From: an uncultured Polymorphobacter sp.
GTDB lineage: Bacteria > Pseudomonadota > Alphaproteobacteria > Sphingomonadales > Sphingomonadaceae
Assembly: GCA_937871645.1 (NCBI GenBank)
Contig: CALMPZ010000382.1
Coordinates: forward strand, 1 to 7,682
Reading direction: 5' to 3'
Length of the DNA: 7,682 nt
A model generated the notes under the pieces. It was not told the DNA's origin, ran no database searches, and saw only the letters and a program-made list of their open reading frames with translations. Below are positions 1 to 7,023 of this stretch, piece by piece. Each line of letters opens with the position of its first letter. Position 1 is the first letter of the stretch. A program made the translations under genes and the position numbers.

Positions 1-87
1 GGGGTATGGCTGCGGGAGGCGCCGTCGAGTGCGTTGCGCGACGACCCGCCGCTTCACTGATTTGGCAAGCCACGCTCAATCACTTGC
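1..87. other. left edge, no supported gene
   Basis: Nothing here can be assigned with confidence. Plus frame 1 is open from the edge to a TGA at 58-60 and could be the last 19 codons of a rightward gene (ending ...RDDPPLH), but 19 codons match no family I know and other frames are also open. If such a gene exists, it converges on the leftward 82-residue gene, and the inverted repeat at 88-181 would lie between the two 3' ends. Confidence 0.3.
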
Positions 88-181
88 GACCGTCATCCCG
101 GCGAAAGCCGGGACCCATCTGCGTTTTCGCGTGCGCGTGCTGAACCGATGATGGGTCCCGGCTTTCGCCGGGATGACGGTC
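88..181. repeat. perfect 32-bp inverted repeat, VIPAKAGT-type intergenic palindrome
   Basis: The arms at 88-119 and 150-181 are exact reverse complements over 32 bp, separated by a 30-nt spacer. Each arm is itself a small hairpin: in the left arm TCCCGGC (96-102) and GCCGGGA (107-113) flank a GAAA loop, and the right arm repeats this at 156-173 with a TTTC loop. Read as protein, the arm gives VIPAKAGT, the familiar spurious translation of a dispersed intergenic palindrome found in many proteobacteria. It lies just beyond the 3' end of the leftward 82-residue gene and may terminate transcription or protect mRNA ends. A diverged second copy lies at 2497-2580. The structure is seen directly; family membership is from recognition and the role is inference. 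Confidence 0.92.
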
Positions 182-229
182 AAATTTTGGGGTTGAGGTC
201 GCGGCTGCGACAGCCGCAGCGCACGCAGT

Positions 230-478
230 TTAGCGGCGCTTTTCCTGGACGCGCAGGCTGGCACCATCGGGCAACCGCACGAGCACATGGTCGCTGAAAC
301 GGTTGATGACGGGCGCTTCGACTTCGCGGCTGGTCACGCAGCCGGTGCGATAGTCGGTTTCGCGGAACTTCACGATGCGGAAGTCGGCGGCGCGCACATC
401 GGGGGTATCGAGGTTGATTTCGGTTACGCCGGAATCGTCGGCAGCACTCCGACTCGAACTGGGGCTCGAACTGGACAT
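230..478 (-). CDS. hypothetical 82-residue protein downstream of infA
   Basis: I do not recognise this protein. It has a Ser-rich, low-complexity first dozen residues (four Ser, then SPSSSRS), then a compact stretch from about residue 19 with alternating charged and aliphatic residues (DFRIVKFRETDYR, HVLVRLPDGASLRV), suggesting a small beta-rich soluble fold. The end is basic (EKRR). There is no signal peptide, membrane segment or metal motif; the only cysteine is single. The ATG is preceded by AGGAG at good spacing (CAGGAG then 8 nt), and third codon positions are mostly G or C beyond the Ser-rich start, like the neighbours, so it is probably a real gene. It begins 61 bp after the infA stop on the same strand, with a hairpin (505-530) between, so it may be a partly uncoupled third gene of the csp-infA unit. 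The function is unknown. Confidence 0.65.
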   Translation of the reverse strand: MSSSSPSSSRSAADDSGVTEINLDTPDVRAADFRIVKFRETDYRTGCVTSREVEAPVINRFSDHVLVRLPDGASLRVQEKRR

Positions 479-504
479 CGCGCGAACTCCTGGATTTGAA
501 AGTC

Positions 505-530
505 GTTCCGGGGCACGGTGGCCCCGGAAC
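505..530 (-). terminator. 10-bp hairpin between infA and the 82-residue gene
   Basis: GTTCCGGGGC (505-514) and GCCCCGGAAC (521-530) pair perfectly over 10 bp around a 6-nt loop. On the leftward transcript it begins 9 nt after the infA stop codon. The following bases (GACTTTCAAA) have only a three-U run, so it is a weak intrinsic terminator at best. It could instead attenuate or stabilise the csp-infA mRNA 3' end while letting some transcription into the next gene. The structure is seen directly and the role is inferred. Confidence 0.5.
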
Positions 531-539
531 TTCTGTTCG

Positions 540-800
540 TCAGCGGCGGAAGAAGCGACGCTGGTTCATCGGCGGATTGACGGTCTTCTCACGGAAGACG
601 ATGCGCCCCTTGTCGAGGTCATACGGCGTCATTTCGACGTGCACGCGGTCACCGACGATCGAGCGGATGCGGTTCTTGCGCATCTTGCCCGCCGTATAGG
701 CGATGATCTCGTGTTCGTTTTCGAGGCGGACGCGGAACCGGCCATCCGGCAGGATTTCCGCAATAACGCCCTCGATCTTGATCGCTTCTTCTTTTGCCAT
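540..800 (-). CDS. translation initiation factor IF-1 (tailed form)
   Basis: This encodes an 86-residue IF-1, the small OB-fold factor that binds the ribosomal A site on the 30S subunit and supports IF-2 and IF-3 during initiation. Residues 1-70 align without gaps to the classical 72-residue factor: start MAKEE, the core [20 protein letters not shown] (27-46), [13 protein letters not shown] (50-62) and KGRIVFR (64-70). Residues 71-86 are a basic extra tail ending NQRRFFRR that E. coli IF-1 lacks. The ATG lies 5 nt after the csp TAA and has no good Shine-Dalgarno of its own, which suggests translation coupled to csp. In many alphaproteobacteria the main infA gene lies beside maf, so this may be a second, specialised copy; the window cannot decide that. 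Family assignment is firm; paralog status is inference. Confidence 0.95.
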   Translation of the reverse strand: MAKEEAIKIEGVIAEILPDGRFRVRLENEHEIIAYTAGKMRKNRIRSIVGDRVHVEMTPYDLDKGRIVFREKTVNPPMNQRRFFRR

Positions 801-805
801 ACGGC

Positions 806-1012
806 TTAGACCAGCGCGAGGTTGACCGCCGAGCTGCGACCCTGACGGTCGTTCTCGACATCGAAGCTGACCTTCTGGCCTTCGTTGAGGCCGTTGAGGC
901 CCGAACGCTCGACGGCCGAAACGTGGACGAAAACGTCCTTCGACGCGCCGTCCGGAGCGATAAAGCCATAGCCCTTGGCGCTGTTGAAAAATTTGACGGT
1001 ACCGATCGCCAT
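806..1012 (-). CDS. CspA-family cold-shock protein
   Basis: This 68-residue single cold-shock domain protein is a cytoplasmic nucleic-acid chaperone that binds single-stranded RNA or DNA and melts structure. Both ribonucleoprotein motifs are present: RNP1 as KGYGFIAP (13-20) and RNP2 as DVFVHV (26-31). The N-terminal strand reads GTVKFFN (4-10), with Phe in place of the Trp of E. coli CspA, a common substitution. The length is normal for the family. The ATG has AAGGA 9 nt upstream (minus strand, 1022-1026). It is the first gene of a tight pair with infA and has an unusually roomy upstream region (221 bp to the glycosyltransferase stop), consistent with the long structured leaders of cold-inducible csp genes. 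Whether this copy is cold-induced cannot be read from the sequence. Confidence 0.96.
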   Translation of the reverse strand: MAIGTVKFFNSAKGYGFIAPDGASKDVFVHVSAVERSGLNGLNEGQKVSFDVENDRQGRSSAVNLALV

Positions 1013-1233
1013 GTAGAAACGTCCTTAGATAGTTTTAACGGCCCACACGCCAAATGCGCGCAGACACCGACTGCTGAGTAAACGAAAGAGGTGCGCGAAC
1101 GCCGCCTGACGAAAGCCTGCAATTTCGGCTGCGGGCCATATGCGCCTTTCGGGCGCCAATTGCAAGCAAGCGCCCTTTGACGCCACGGCAACGGCAGTTG
1201 TTGCAGCGATTTTGCACGACTATTGCCGCGACT
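1013..1233 (-). promoter_or_regulatory. upstream/leader region of csp-infA
   Basis: This 221-bp stretch has no credible gene and must contain the csp promoter unless csp is read from the glycosyltransferase. A possible promoter on the minus strand is TTGCAA, 17 nt, CATATG (about 4/6 and 3/6 matches), which would give a leader of over 100 nt; this is weak. Three GC blocks can pair in two exclusive ways: 1142-1146 with 1152-1156 (5 bp, 5-nt loop), or 1151-1156 with 1170-1175 (6 bp, 13-nt loop). No terminator for the glycosyltransferase gene is evident here. Confidence 0.35.
1021..1026 (-). promoter_or_regulatory. ribosome binding site of csp
   Basis: On the minus strand the sequence reads AAGGAC, giving AAGGA with 9 nt to the csp ATG. 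It is the only strong site serving the csp-infA pair, since infA lacks one. Confidence 0.8.
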
Positions 1234-2061
1234 CTATGGCACCTTTGTCGTCCATTCGCGCTGGCGCAGCACGACATCGGTTTGCTTGCGCCCCACAAAG
1301 CGCTTGGCCAGGAAGTCGTAGAAAAACCAGTCTTTCAGCGCGAACGGCGTGGCGTGGTAAACGATGCGTTCGAATAGCGTCCAGCGCACGCCCTTGCGGT
1401 CGGCACGGCGCAGGCTGGGCACGCACCAATGGTCGGTCGCATAGGCAATGTTGCCCTGCTTGAGCATCCGGTGGGCGAGTTCATGGTCCTTGACGACATA
1501 GGGCCAGATCGCCGCGTCATAGCCCCCTGCGGCGCCCAGCGCGGCGGTGCGGTAGCAATGCGCATAGCCGCCGGCATGCGCCTGGCCGCTGAGCAGATAA
1601 GGGATGACGTTCGAGTAGAGCCAGCGCCGCGCCCGCGCCGGCAGTGTCGCCTCGGCGCCGGCAACGGCGTCATGCGCGAGCACTGCCACCGTCTCCGGCC
1701 CGCGCGCATCGAACAGCGCCGCCGCACGCGCCAGATAGGCGGGCGGATACTCGGTATCGGCATCGCACACCGCGACAAGTTCGGTGGTGACTGCCAGCAG
1801 CCCGGCGCGTAGCGCGTGCACCTGCCCCGGCTTGGGTTCATCGATCAGATGCGTTGCAATGTGCGGGTGCGCCGCCGCCCAGGCGCGCACCACCGCAGCC
1901 GATGCGTCGGTCGAGGCATTGTCGACGACAATCAGCGCGAAACGCTCGGTCTGCGCCGCCAGCGACGCCAGCGTCGCACCGATGAAGGCTTCCTCGTTGT
2001 AGCAGGGAATCACCACCGTCCAGCGCGGGGGTGCGGCCGTGGCGTCGTCTTGTCGGTTCAA
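1234..2061 (-). CDS. family 2 glycosyltransferase (GT-A fold)
   Basis: This 275-residue protein transfers a sugar from a nucleotide-sugar donor to an unknown acceptor. It opens with the canonical GT2 start TVVIPCYNEEAFIGATLASL (15-34), followed by LIVVDNASTD (43-52), which contacts the nucleotide. The metal-binding DXD motif is CDADTEYPP (99-107), with Asp100 and Asp102. An acidic KDHE motif (191-194) sits where the catalytic base ED is expected. There is no obvious membrane helix; the C-terminal aromatic stretch FALKDWFFYDFLAKRF (240-255) could associate with the membrane as an amphipathic segment. The start is supported by GAAGGG 8 nt upstream. No other glycan genes adjoin it, so the acceptor (exopolysaccharide, lipid or protein) cannot be inferred. 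Family assignment is confident; the substrate is unknown. Confidence 0.92.
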   Translation of the reverse strand: MNRQDDATAAPPRWTVVIPCYNEEAFIGATLASLAAQTERFALIVVDNASTDASAAVVRAWAAAHPHIATHLIDEPKPGQVHALRAGLLAVTTELVAVCDADTEYPPAYLARAAALFDARGPETVAVLAHDAVAGAEATLPARARRWLYSNVIPYLLSGQAHAGGYAHCYRTAALGAAGGYDAAIWPYVVKDHELAHRMLKQGNIAYATDHWCVPSLRRADRKGVRWTLFERIVYHATPFALKDWFFYDFLAKRFVGRKQTDVVLRQREWTTKVP

Positions 2062-2153
2062 TGCCCCCTGCCCTTCAGTTGATTACGCTTGACCCGATCG
2101 GCCCATGCCCTGCATCGCAAAGTCCGGCTTTAGCAACACCGCCCGCCACTGTC

Positions 2154-2468
2154 ATGAAAGTGCCACCCGTGCGTCCTGTCGTCAAACTCCTGCGCGCCGC
2201 CGAATGGGCGAGCTTCGAAACGCAAGGCAGCTTCGCCGGCTCGGCGGACGATGTGCGTGACGGCTTCATCCATCTGTCGACGCCCGAGCAGGCCGTCGTC
2301 ACCCGCAAGAAGTATTTTGCCGGCGAAGCGGGCCTGGTCGAAGTGACCTGCGACGCCGACGCACTCGGCGAAATGCTGCGCTGGGAGCCGTCGCGCGGCG
2401 GCGCACTGTTTCCGCATCTGTACCGCCCGCTGGTGCAAGCTGACGTAACGGCCGTGCGCCAGCTTTAG
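2154..2468 (+). CDS. DUF952 family protein
   Basis: This small cytoplasmic protein of 104 residues belongs to DUF952, a family of about 100 residues with no assigned biochemical role. The diagnostic motifs are both present: DGFIHLST (36-43) and RWEPSRGGALFPHLYRPL (76-93). The family normally starts with a short strand before the L..AEW motif (here KLLRAAEW, 11-18), so the ATG at 2154 fits. In-frame GTG codons at 2160 and 2169 are alternatives, and an in-frame ATG at 2061 would add 31 residues with no family match. No clear Shine-Dalgarno precedes any of them. It is divergent from the glycosyltransferase (92 bp between starts) and converges on the GST gene, with a palindrome between. The conserved His, Arg and Trp have suggested ligand binding or catalysis, but this is unproven. 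Confidence 0.88.
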   Translation: MKVPPVRPVVKLLRAAEWASFETQGSFAGSADDVRDGFIHLSTPEQAVVTRKKYFAGEAGLVEVTCDADALGEMLRWEPSRGGALFPHLYRPLVQADVTAVRQL

Positions 2469-2496
2469 CGCCGCAGGCCTGCGCCGATATATTCTG

Positions 2497-2580
2497 GTCA
2501 TCCCGGCCAAATCCGGGACCCCGTTGGCTTAACTCGGGGCGCCGCAAAGAAAGCTGGGTCCCGGCCTGCGCCGGGATGAC
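2497..2580. repeat. second, diverged VIPAKAGT-type palindrome
   Basis: Arms at 2497-2521 and 2556-2580 are inverted over 25 bp with 4 mismatches, around a 34-nt spacer. The outer bases match the copy at 88-181 (GTCATCCCGG and CCGGGACCC). The mismatches all fall in the centre of the arms, and each arm keeps its own small hairpin: 6 bp with a 6-nt loop on the left (2501-2518), 7 bp with a CTGC loop on the right (2559-2576). It fills the 131-bp gap between the convergent DUF952 and GST genes and may serve as their shared 3'-end structure. The sequence relation is seen directly; the role is inferred. Confidence 0.88.
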
Positions 2581-2599
2581 GAAGTTTATTTCGGCGGCG

Positions 2600-3247
2600 C
2601 TACACCGCCGGAATCGCCGAAGCGCCGCGCTGCGCCGCCTTTGCACCAACAAACCCCGGCGCGGATTTGAGGCGCTGCCAATAGTCCTGCACCACCGGCG
2701 CAAGTTCATCGCCCAGGCCCAGCGTGTTCGCCAGCAGCAGCGCATAGCCGACCGAGATATCGGCGGCGGTGAAGCGCCCGGCGCACAGCCAGTCGTTGCC
2801 GCCCGCCAGTGCGTTTTCGACCGCGACGGTGCGCTTGACGAACCAGCGCGCATAGTCGGCGGCAACCTTGGGCTGGCGGCGTTCTTCGGGTTCCAACCGC
2901 GTGTAGCGCAGCACCAGGGTCTGCGGGAAGGTCAGCGTCGCCTCGCCATAGTGCAGCCAGTTGAGCCAGGCGCCATAGTCGGGACCGGCGACATCGACGG
3001 CGAGGTCAACCGCCCCCTGCCCGCGATAGCGCGTCGCCAGATACTCAACGATCGCCGCTGATTCGGTCATGTGTGTCGCGCCGTCCTCGAAAAACGGAAT
3101 AGTCCCCAGTGGGTTGGTCTGCAGATACTCGGGCTTGAGGAAGCGCGGCGGGAACGGCAGCAGCTCGAGCGCATAGTCCAGCCCCAGCGCTTCGAGCGCC
3201 CACAGCGGCCGGAACGAGCGCGCGTCGGCGCAGTGCCACAGTTTCAT
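2600..3247 (-). CDS. glutathione S-transferase family protein
   Basis: This 215-residue soluble protein is of normal GST length. The N-terminal thioredoxin-like domain (about 1-75) has RSFRPLWALEALGL (10-23), where Ser11 is the likely glutathione-activating residue, then NPLGTIPFF (45-53) with the cis-proline Pro51, and TESAAIVEYL (61-70), which binds the gamma-glutamyl part of glutathione. The all-helical C-terminal domain (about 90-215) contains FTAADISVGYALLLAN (159-174), the conserved N-capping and hydrophobic staple motif. The ATG has GGGGAG 8 nt upstream. The reaction would be conjugation or reductive dehalogenation/isomerisation using glutathione; the substrate is unknown. It is transcribed away from the protease gene across a 97-bp divergent region, so shared stress control is possible but not shown. 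Confidence 0.93.
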   Translation of the reverse strand: MKLWHCADARSFRPLWALEALGLDYALELLPFPPRFLKPEYLQTNPLGTIPFFEDGATHMTESAAIVEYLATRYRGQGAVDLAVDVAGPDYGAWLNWLHYGEATLTFPQTLVLRYTRLEPEERRQPKVAADYARWFVKRTVAVENALAGGNDWLCAGRFTAADISVGYALLLANTLGLGDELAPVVQDYWQRLKSAPGFVGAKAAQRGASAIPAV

Positions 3248-3293
3248 ATGCCGAACTCCCCAGATATGCTGCTATTCAGCCTCGCTTCAGCAT

Positions 3294-3312
3294 TGCCGGT
3301 CAACAACCGGCA
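3294..3312. repeat. 7-bp inverted repeat in the GST/protease divergent region
   Basis: TGCCGGT (3294-3300) and ACCGGCA (3306-3312) are perfect complements around CAACA. It lies 32 bp before the protease ATG and 46 bp from the GST start, so it could be an operator half-site pair for a dimeric regulator or a hairpin in the protease mRNA leader. No convincing sigma-70 or EcfG-type promoter was found beside it. Confidence 0.4.
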
Positions 3313-3344
3313 CCGCAAGCGCATAGTCGAACGGGAACTGCCGC

Positions 3345-4847
3345 ATGACCACCACCCCCGCCAAACCGCTGACCGCGACCCGCGCGCTGCTGCTCGGCGC
3401 GCTGGGCGCGACTGCTGCGGTGGCGCTGTTCGTCGGGCTCGACCTGCACCCCGCCGCTTCGGATGCCCAGACGGCGGCACCAGCGGCGACGCGCGTCGTA
3501 CCGGCCGATCCGGGGCAGATCCAGCTGTCGTACGCCCCCGTCGTCAAGCGCGCTGCGCCGGCGGTGGTCAACATCTTCGCCGCCAAGCTGGTCGCCAGCG
3601 GCCCGCGGACGATGGAAGAATATCTGCGCCAGCAGTTTTCGGGCGTTGCGCCGCCGCCGCGCGTCGCGCGCTCGCTCGGGTCCGGCGTCATTGTCGATGC
3701 CGACGGTCTGATCGTCACCAACAGCCATGTCGTCGGTGACGCGACCGACATTCTGGTGTCGCTCGCCGACCGCCGCGAGTATCCGGCAAAGATCGTCTTC
3801 TCCGATCCGCGCACCGATCTTGCAGTGCTGCGCATCGACACCAAGGGCGCACAGTTGCCGACCGTCGAACTGGCCGATTCGGACGCTGTCGAAGTCGGCG
3901 ACATCGTGCTCGCCATCGGCGACCCGTTCGGCATCGGGCAGACCGTCACGCACGGCATCATTTCGGCGCTGGCGCGCAACGGGCTGGGGGCTTCCGACCG
4001 GCAATTCTTCCTGCAGACCGACGCCGCGATCAACCCCGGCAACTCGGGCGGCGCGCTGCTCGACATGCGCGGGCGCTTGATCGGCATCAACACGATGATC
4101 GCCAGCCAGACCGGCAATTCGGTCGGCATCGGCTTTGCCATCCCCTCGAACATGGTGCGGGTGTTCCTGAAGGCCGCGCCGTCGGGCAAGCTCGTCACCG
4201 GCTGGATCGGCGCCGAAGGCGAGGGCCTGACCCCCGACACGGCGCGCGCGCTCGGCTTTGAAACGCCGCGCGGCGTGCTGCTGACCAATGTCGCGCCCGG
4301 CTCGCCCGCCGCTGACGCCGGGCTGAAGGAAGGCGATGTGCTGGTGTCGGTGGGCGGCAGCGACGTCGCCAATGCCGGCGTGCTGCGCTACAAAATCGCC
4401 ACCGAAGCCGTCGGCAGCACCGTCAACATCGGCATCATCCGCGACGGCAAGCCGATGACCGTACCGGTAAAGCTGGAGAAGCCGCCCGAAAACCCGCCGC
4501 GCAACATCACCGTCATCACCGGCAACAACATCCTCAACGGCAGCAAAATCGCCAACCTGTCGCCGGCTTACGCCCAGGAACTTGGGCTCGGCTTCCCCGA
4601 AAAGGGCGTCGTCGTCATCGAGATTTCAACTTCGGCACCGGCGCTGCGGCTGATCAACCTGCGCCCCGGCGACCTGATCGAAACGGTCAATGGCAAGGAC
4701 GTGCGCTCGGTCGCCGACGTCAAGGCGGCGGTACAGTCGGGCACGCCGGCGCTACGCTACCGCCGCGCCAGCCAGACGTTCGATTGTGTGCAGGCGGGCA
4801 ACCGCTTTGCGTGCGAGACGGGCGGCACGCCGCCGTCGCCGCGTTAA
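3345..4847 (+). CDS. Do/HtrA-family periplasmic serine protease with two PDZ domains
   Basis: This 500-residue protease/chaperone degrades or holds misfolded envelope proteins. A hydrophobic N-terminal segment (about 14-33) followed by Ala/Pro-rich linker acts as a signal peptide (possible cleavage near residue 41) or membrane anchor. The trypsin-like domain (about 62-280) carries the triad His128 (TNSHVV), Asp158 (DPRTDLAVL) and Ser234 (GNSGGAL), with the oxyanion loop intact, so it should be active. PDZ1 spans about 285-378. A more divergent PDZ2 spans about 388-475. The end is unusual: Cys481 and Cys490 lie in the last 20 residues (FDCVQAGNRFAC) and are the only cysteines in the protein, so a periplasmic disulfide is possible. 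The ATG has only a weak GGGA upstream. It is divergent from GST and converges on pccA. The exact ortholog (DegP, DegQ or MucD type) is not resolved. Confidence 0.95.
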   Translation: MTTTPAKPLTATRALLLGALGATAAVALFVGLDLHPAASDAQTAAPAATRVVPADPGQIQLSYAPVVKRAAPAVVNIFAAKLVASGPRTMEEYLRQQFSGVAPPPRVARSLGSGVIVDADGLIVTNSHVVGDATDILVSLADRREYPAKIVFSDPRTDLAVLRIDTKGAQLPTVELADSDAVEVGDIVLAIGDPFGIGQTVTHGIISALARNGLGASDRQFFLQTDAAINPGNSGGALLDMRGRLIGINTMIASQTGNSVGIGFAIPSNMVRVFLKAAPSGKLVTGWIGAEGEGLTPDTARALGFETPRGVLLTNVAPGSPAADAGLKEGDVLVSVGGSDVANAGVLRYKIATEAVGSTVNIGIIRDGKPMTVPVKLEKPPENPPRNITVITGNNILNGSKIANLSPAYAQELGLGFPEKGVVVIEISTSAPALRLINLRPGDLIETVNGKDVRSVADVKAAVQSGTPALRYRRASQTFDCVQAGNRFACETGGTPPSPR

Positions 4848-4877
4848 AGGGCCTCCGGCCTGCCCGCCGGAGGCTCT

Positions 4878-4881
<4 letters not shown>
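4844..4881. terminator. bidirectional terminator overlapping both convergent stop codons
   Basis: A 16-bp stem (4844-4859 with 4866-4881, one G-U pair in the rightward RNA) closes a 6-nt loop. The protease stop TAA (4845-4847) is in the left arm and the pccA stop (4878-4880) is in the right arm. The rightward transcript ends the stem with CUCUUUAA and the leftward with CCCUUUAA, so each has only a short U run. In the leftward RNA the G-U position becomes an A-C mismatch, so the hairpin is slightly better in the protease direction. With only 30 bp between the genes, it is the only candidate for terminating both. Confidence 0.85.
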
Positions 4882-6884
<2,003 letters not shown>

Positions 6885-6892
6885 TGGGCAGG

Positions 6893-6898
6893 CTCCTT
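6893..6898 (-). promoter_or_regulatory. ribosome binding site that fixes the pccA start at GTG 6884
   Basis: The minus strand reads AAAAGGAG, then 8 nt, then GTG. The in-frame upstream ATG at 6923 has no such site, and the 13 residues it would add (SGFEGRAKGACP after the Met) do not resemble PccA N-termini. Confidence 0.88.
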
Positions 6899-6908
6899 TT
6901 GCGCGCCC

Positions 6909-6937
6909 TTCAAAGCCGCTCATGACGTTCGCGTCAA
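6909..6937 (-). promoter_or_regulatory. possible sigma-70 promoter of pccA
   Basis: On the minus strand TTGACG (6932-6937) and TTTGAA (6909-6914) are 17 bp apart. The -35 matches 5 of 6 consensus bases, the -10 only 3 of 6. It would give a leader of roughly 20 nt containing the strong ribosome binding site, and would place the ATG at 6923 inside the promoter, in agreement with the GTG start. This is weak evidence by inspection only. Confidence 0.35.
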
Positions 6938-6970
6938 CCTGTCAGTGCAGTGCGCGGCATGGCGCGCATG

Positions 6971-7004
6971 AAAAAGGCGCGGACGCTGTTACCGCGTCCG
7001 CGCC
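6971..7004 (-). terminator. intrinsic terminator of the PEP-CTERM gene
   Basis: An 11-bp perfect GC-rich stem (6994-7004 with 6976-6986) and a 7-nt loop are followed on the minus strand by TTTTT (6971-6975). It begins 19 bp after the PEP-CTERM stop and lies before the pccA promoter region, so the two leftward genes are separate transcription units. Confidence 0.92.
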
Positions 7005-7023
7005 GATTTCAAGCGAACTGGCT

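Noticed and set aside
1..60. 3' end of a rightward gene ending TGA at 58-60
   Set aside because: Only 19 codons are visible, no family is recognisable, and other frames are also open, so it is noted but not called.
88..181. CRISPR array or IS terminal repeats
   Set aside because: There are just two inverted arms with one spacer, no direct-repeat series, no transposase and no target duplication; the palindrome class explains it.
76..288. Short frame reading VIPAKAGT on the minus strand
   Set aside because: It is the translation of the inverted repeat, a known source of false ORFs, and overlaps the 82-residue gene.
375..809. 144-codon plus-strand frame across infA
   Set aside because: It is antisense to a certain infA gene and has no motif of its own.
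2061..2153. 31-residue N-terminal extension of the DUF952 protein from ATG 2061
   Set aside because: The extra residues match nothing in the family, there is no ribosome binding site, and the ATG shares a base with the divergent glycosyltransferase start codon.
2062..2153. TTGACC at 2089-2094 as a promoter for the DUF952 gene
   Set aside because: No acceptable -10 hexamer lies 16-18 bp downstream.
3287..4372. 361-codon open frame on the minus strand antisense to the HtrA gene
   Set aside because: It is a Ser/Ala/Pro-rich shadow of the protease gene with no family features.
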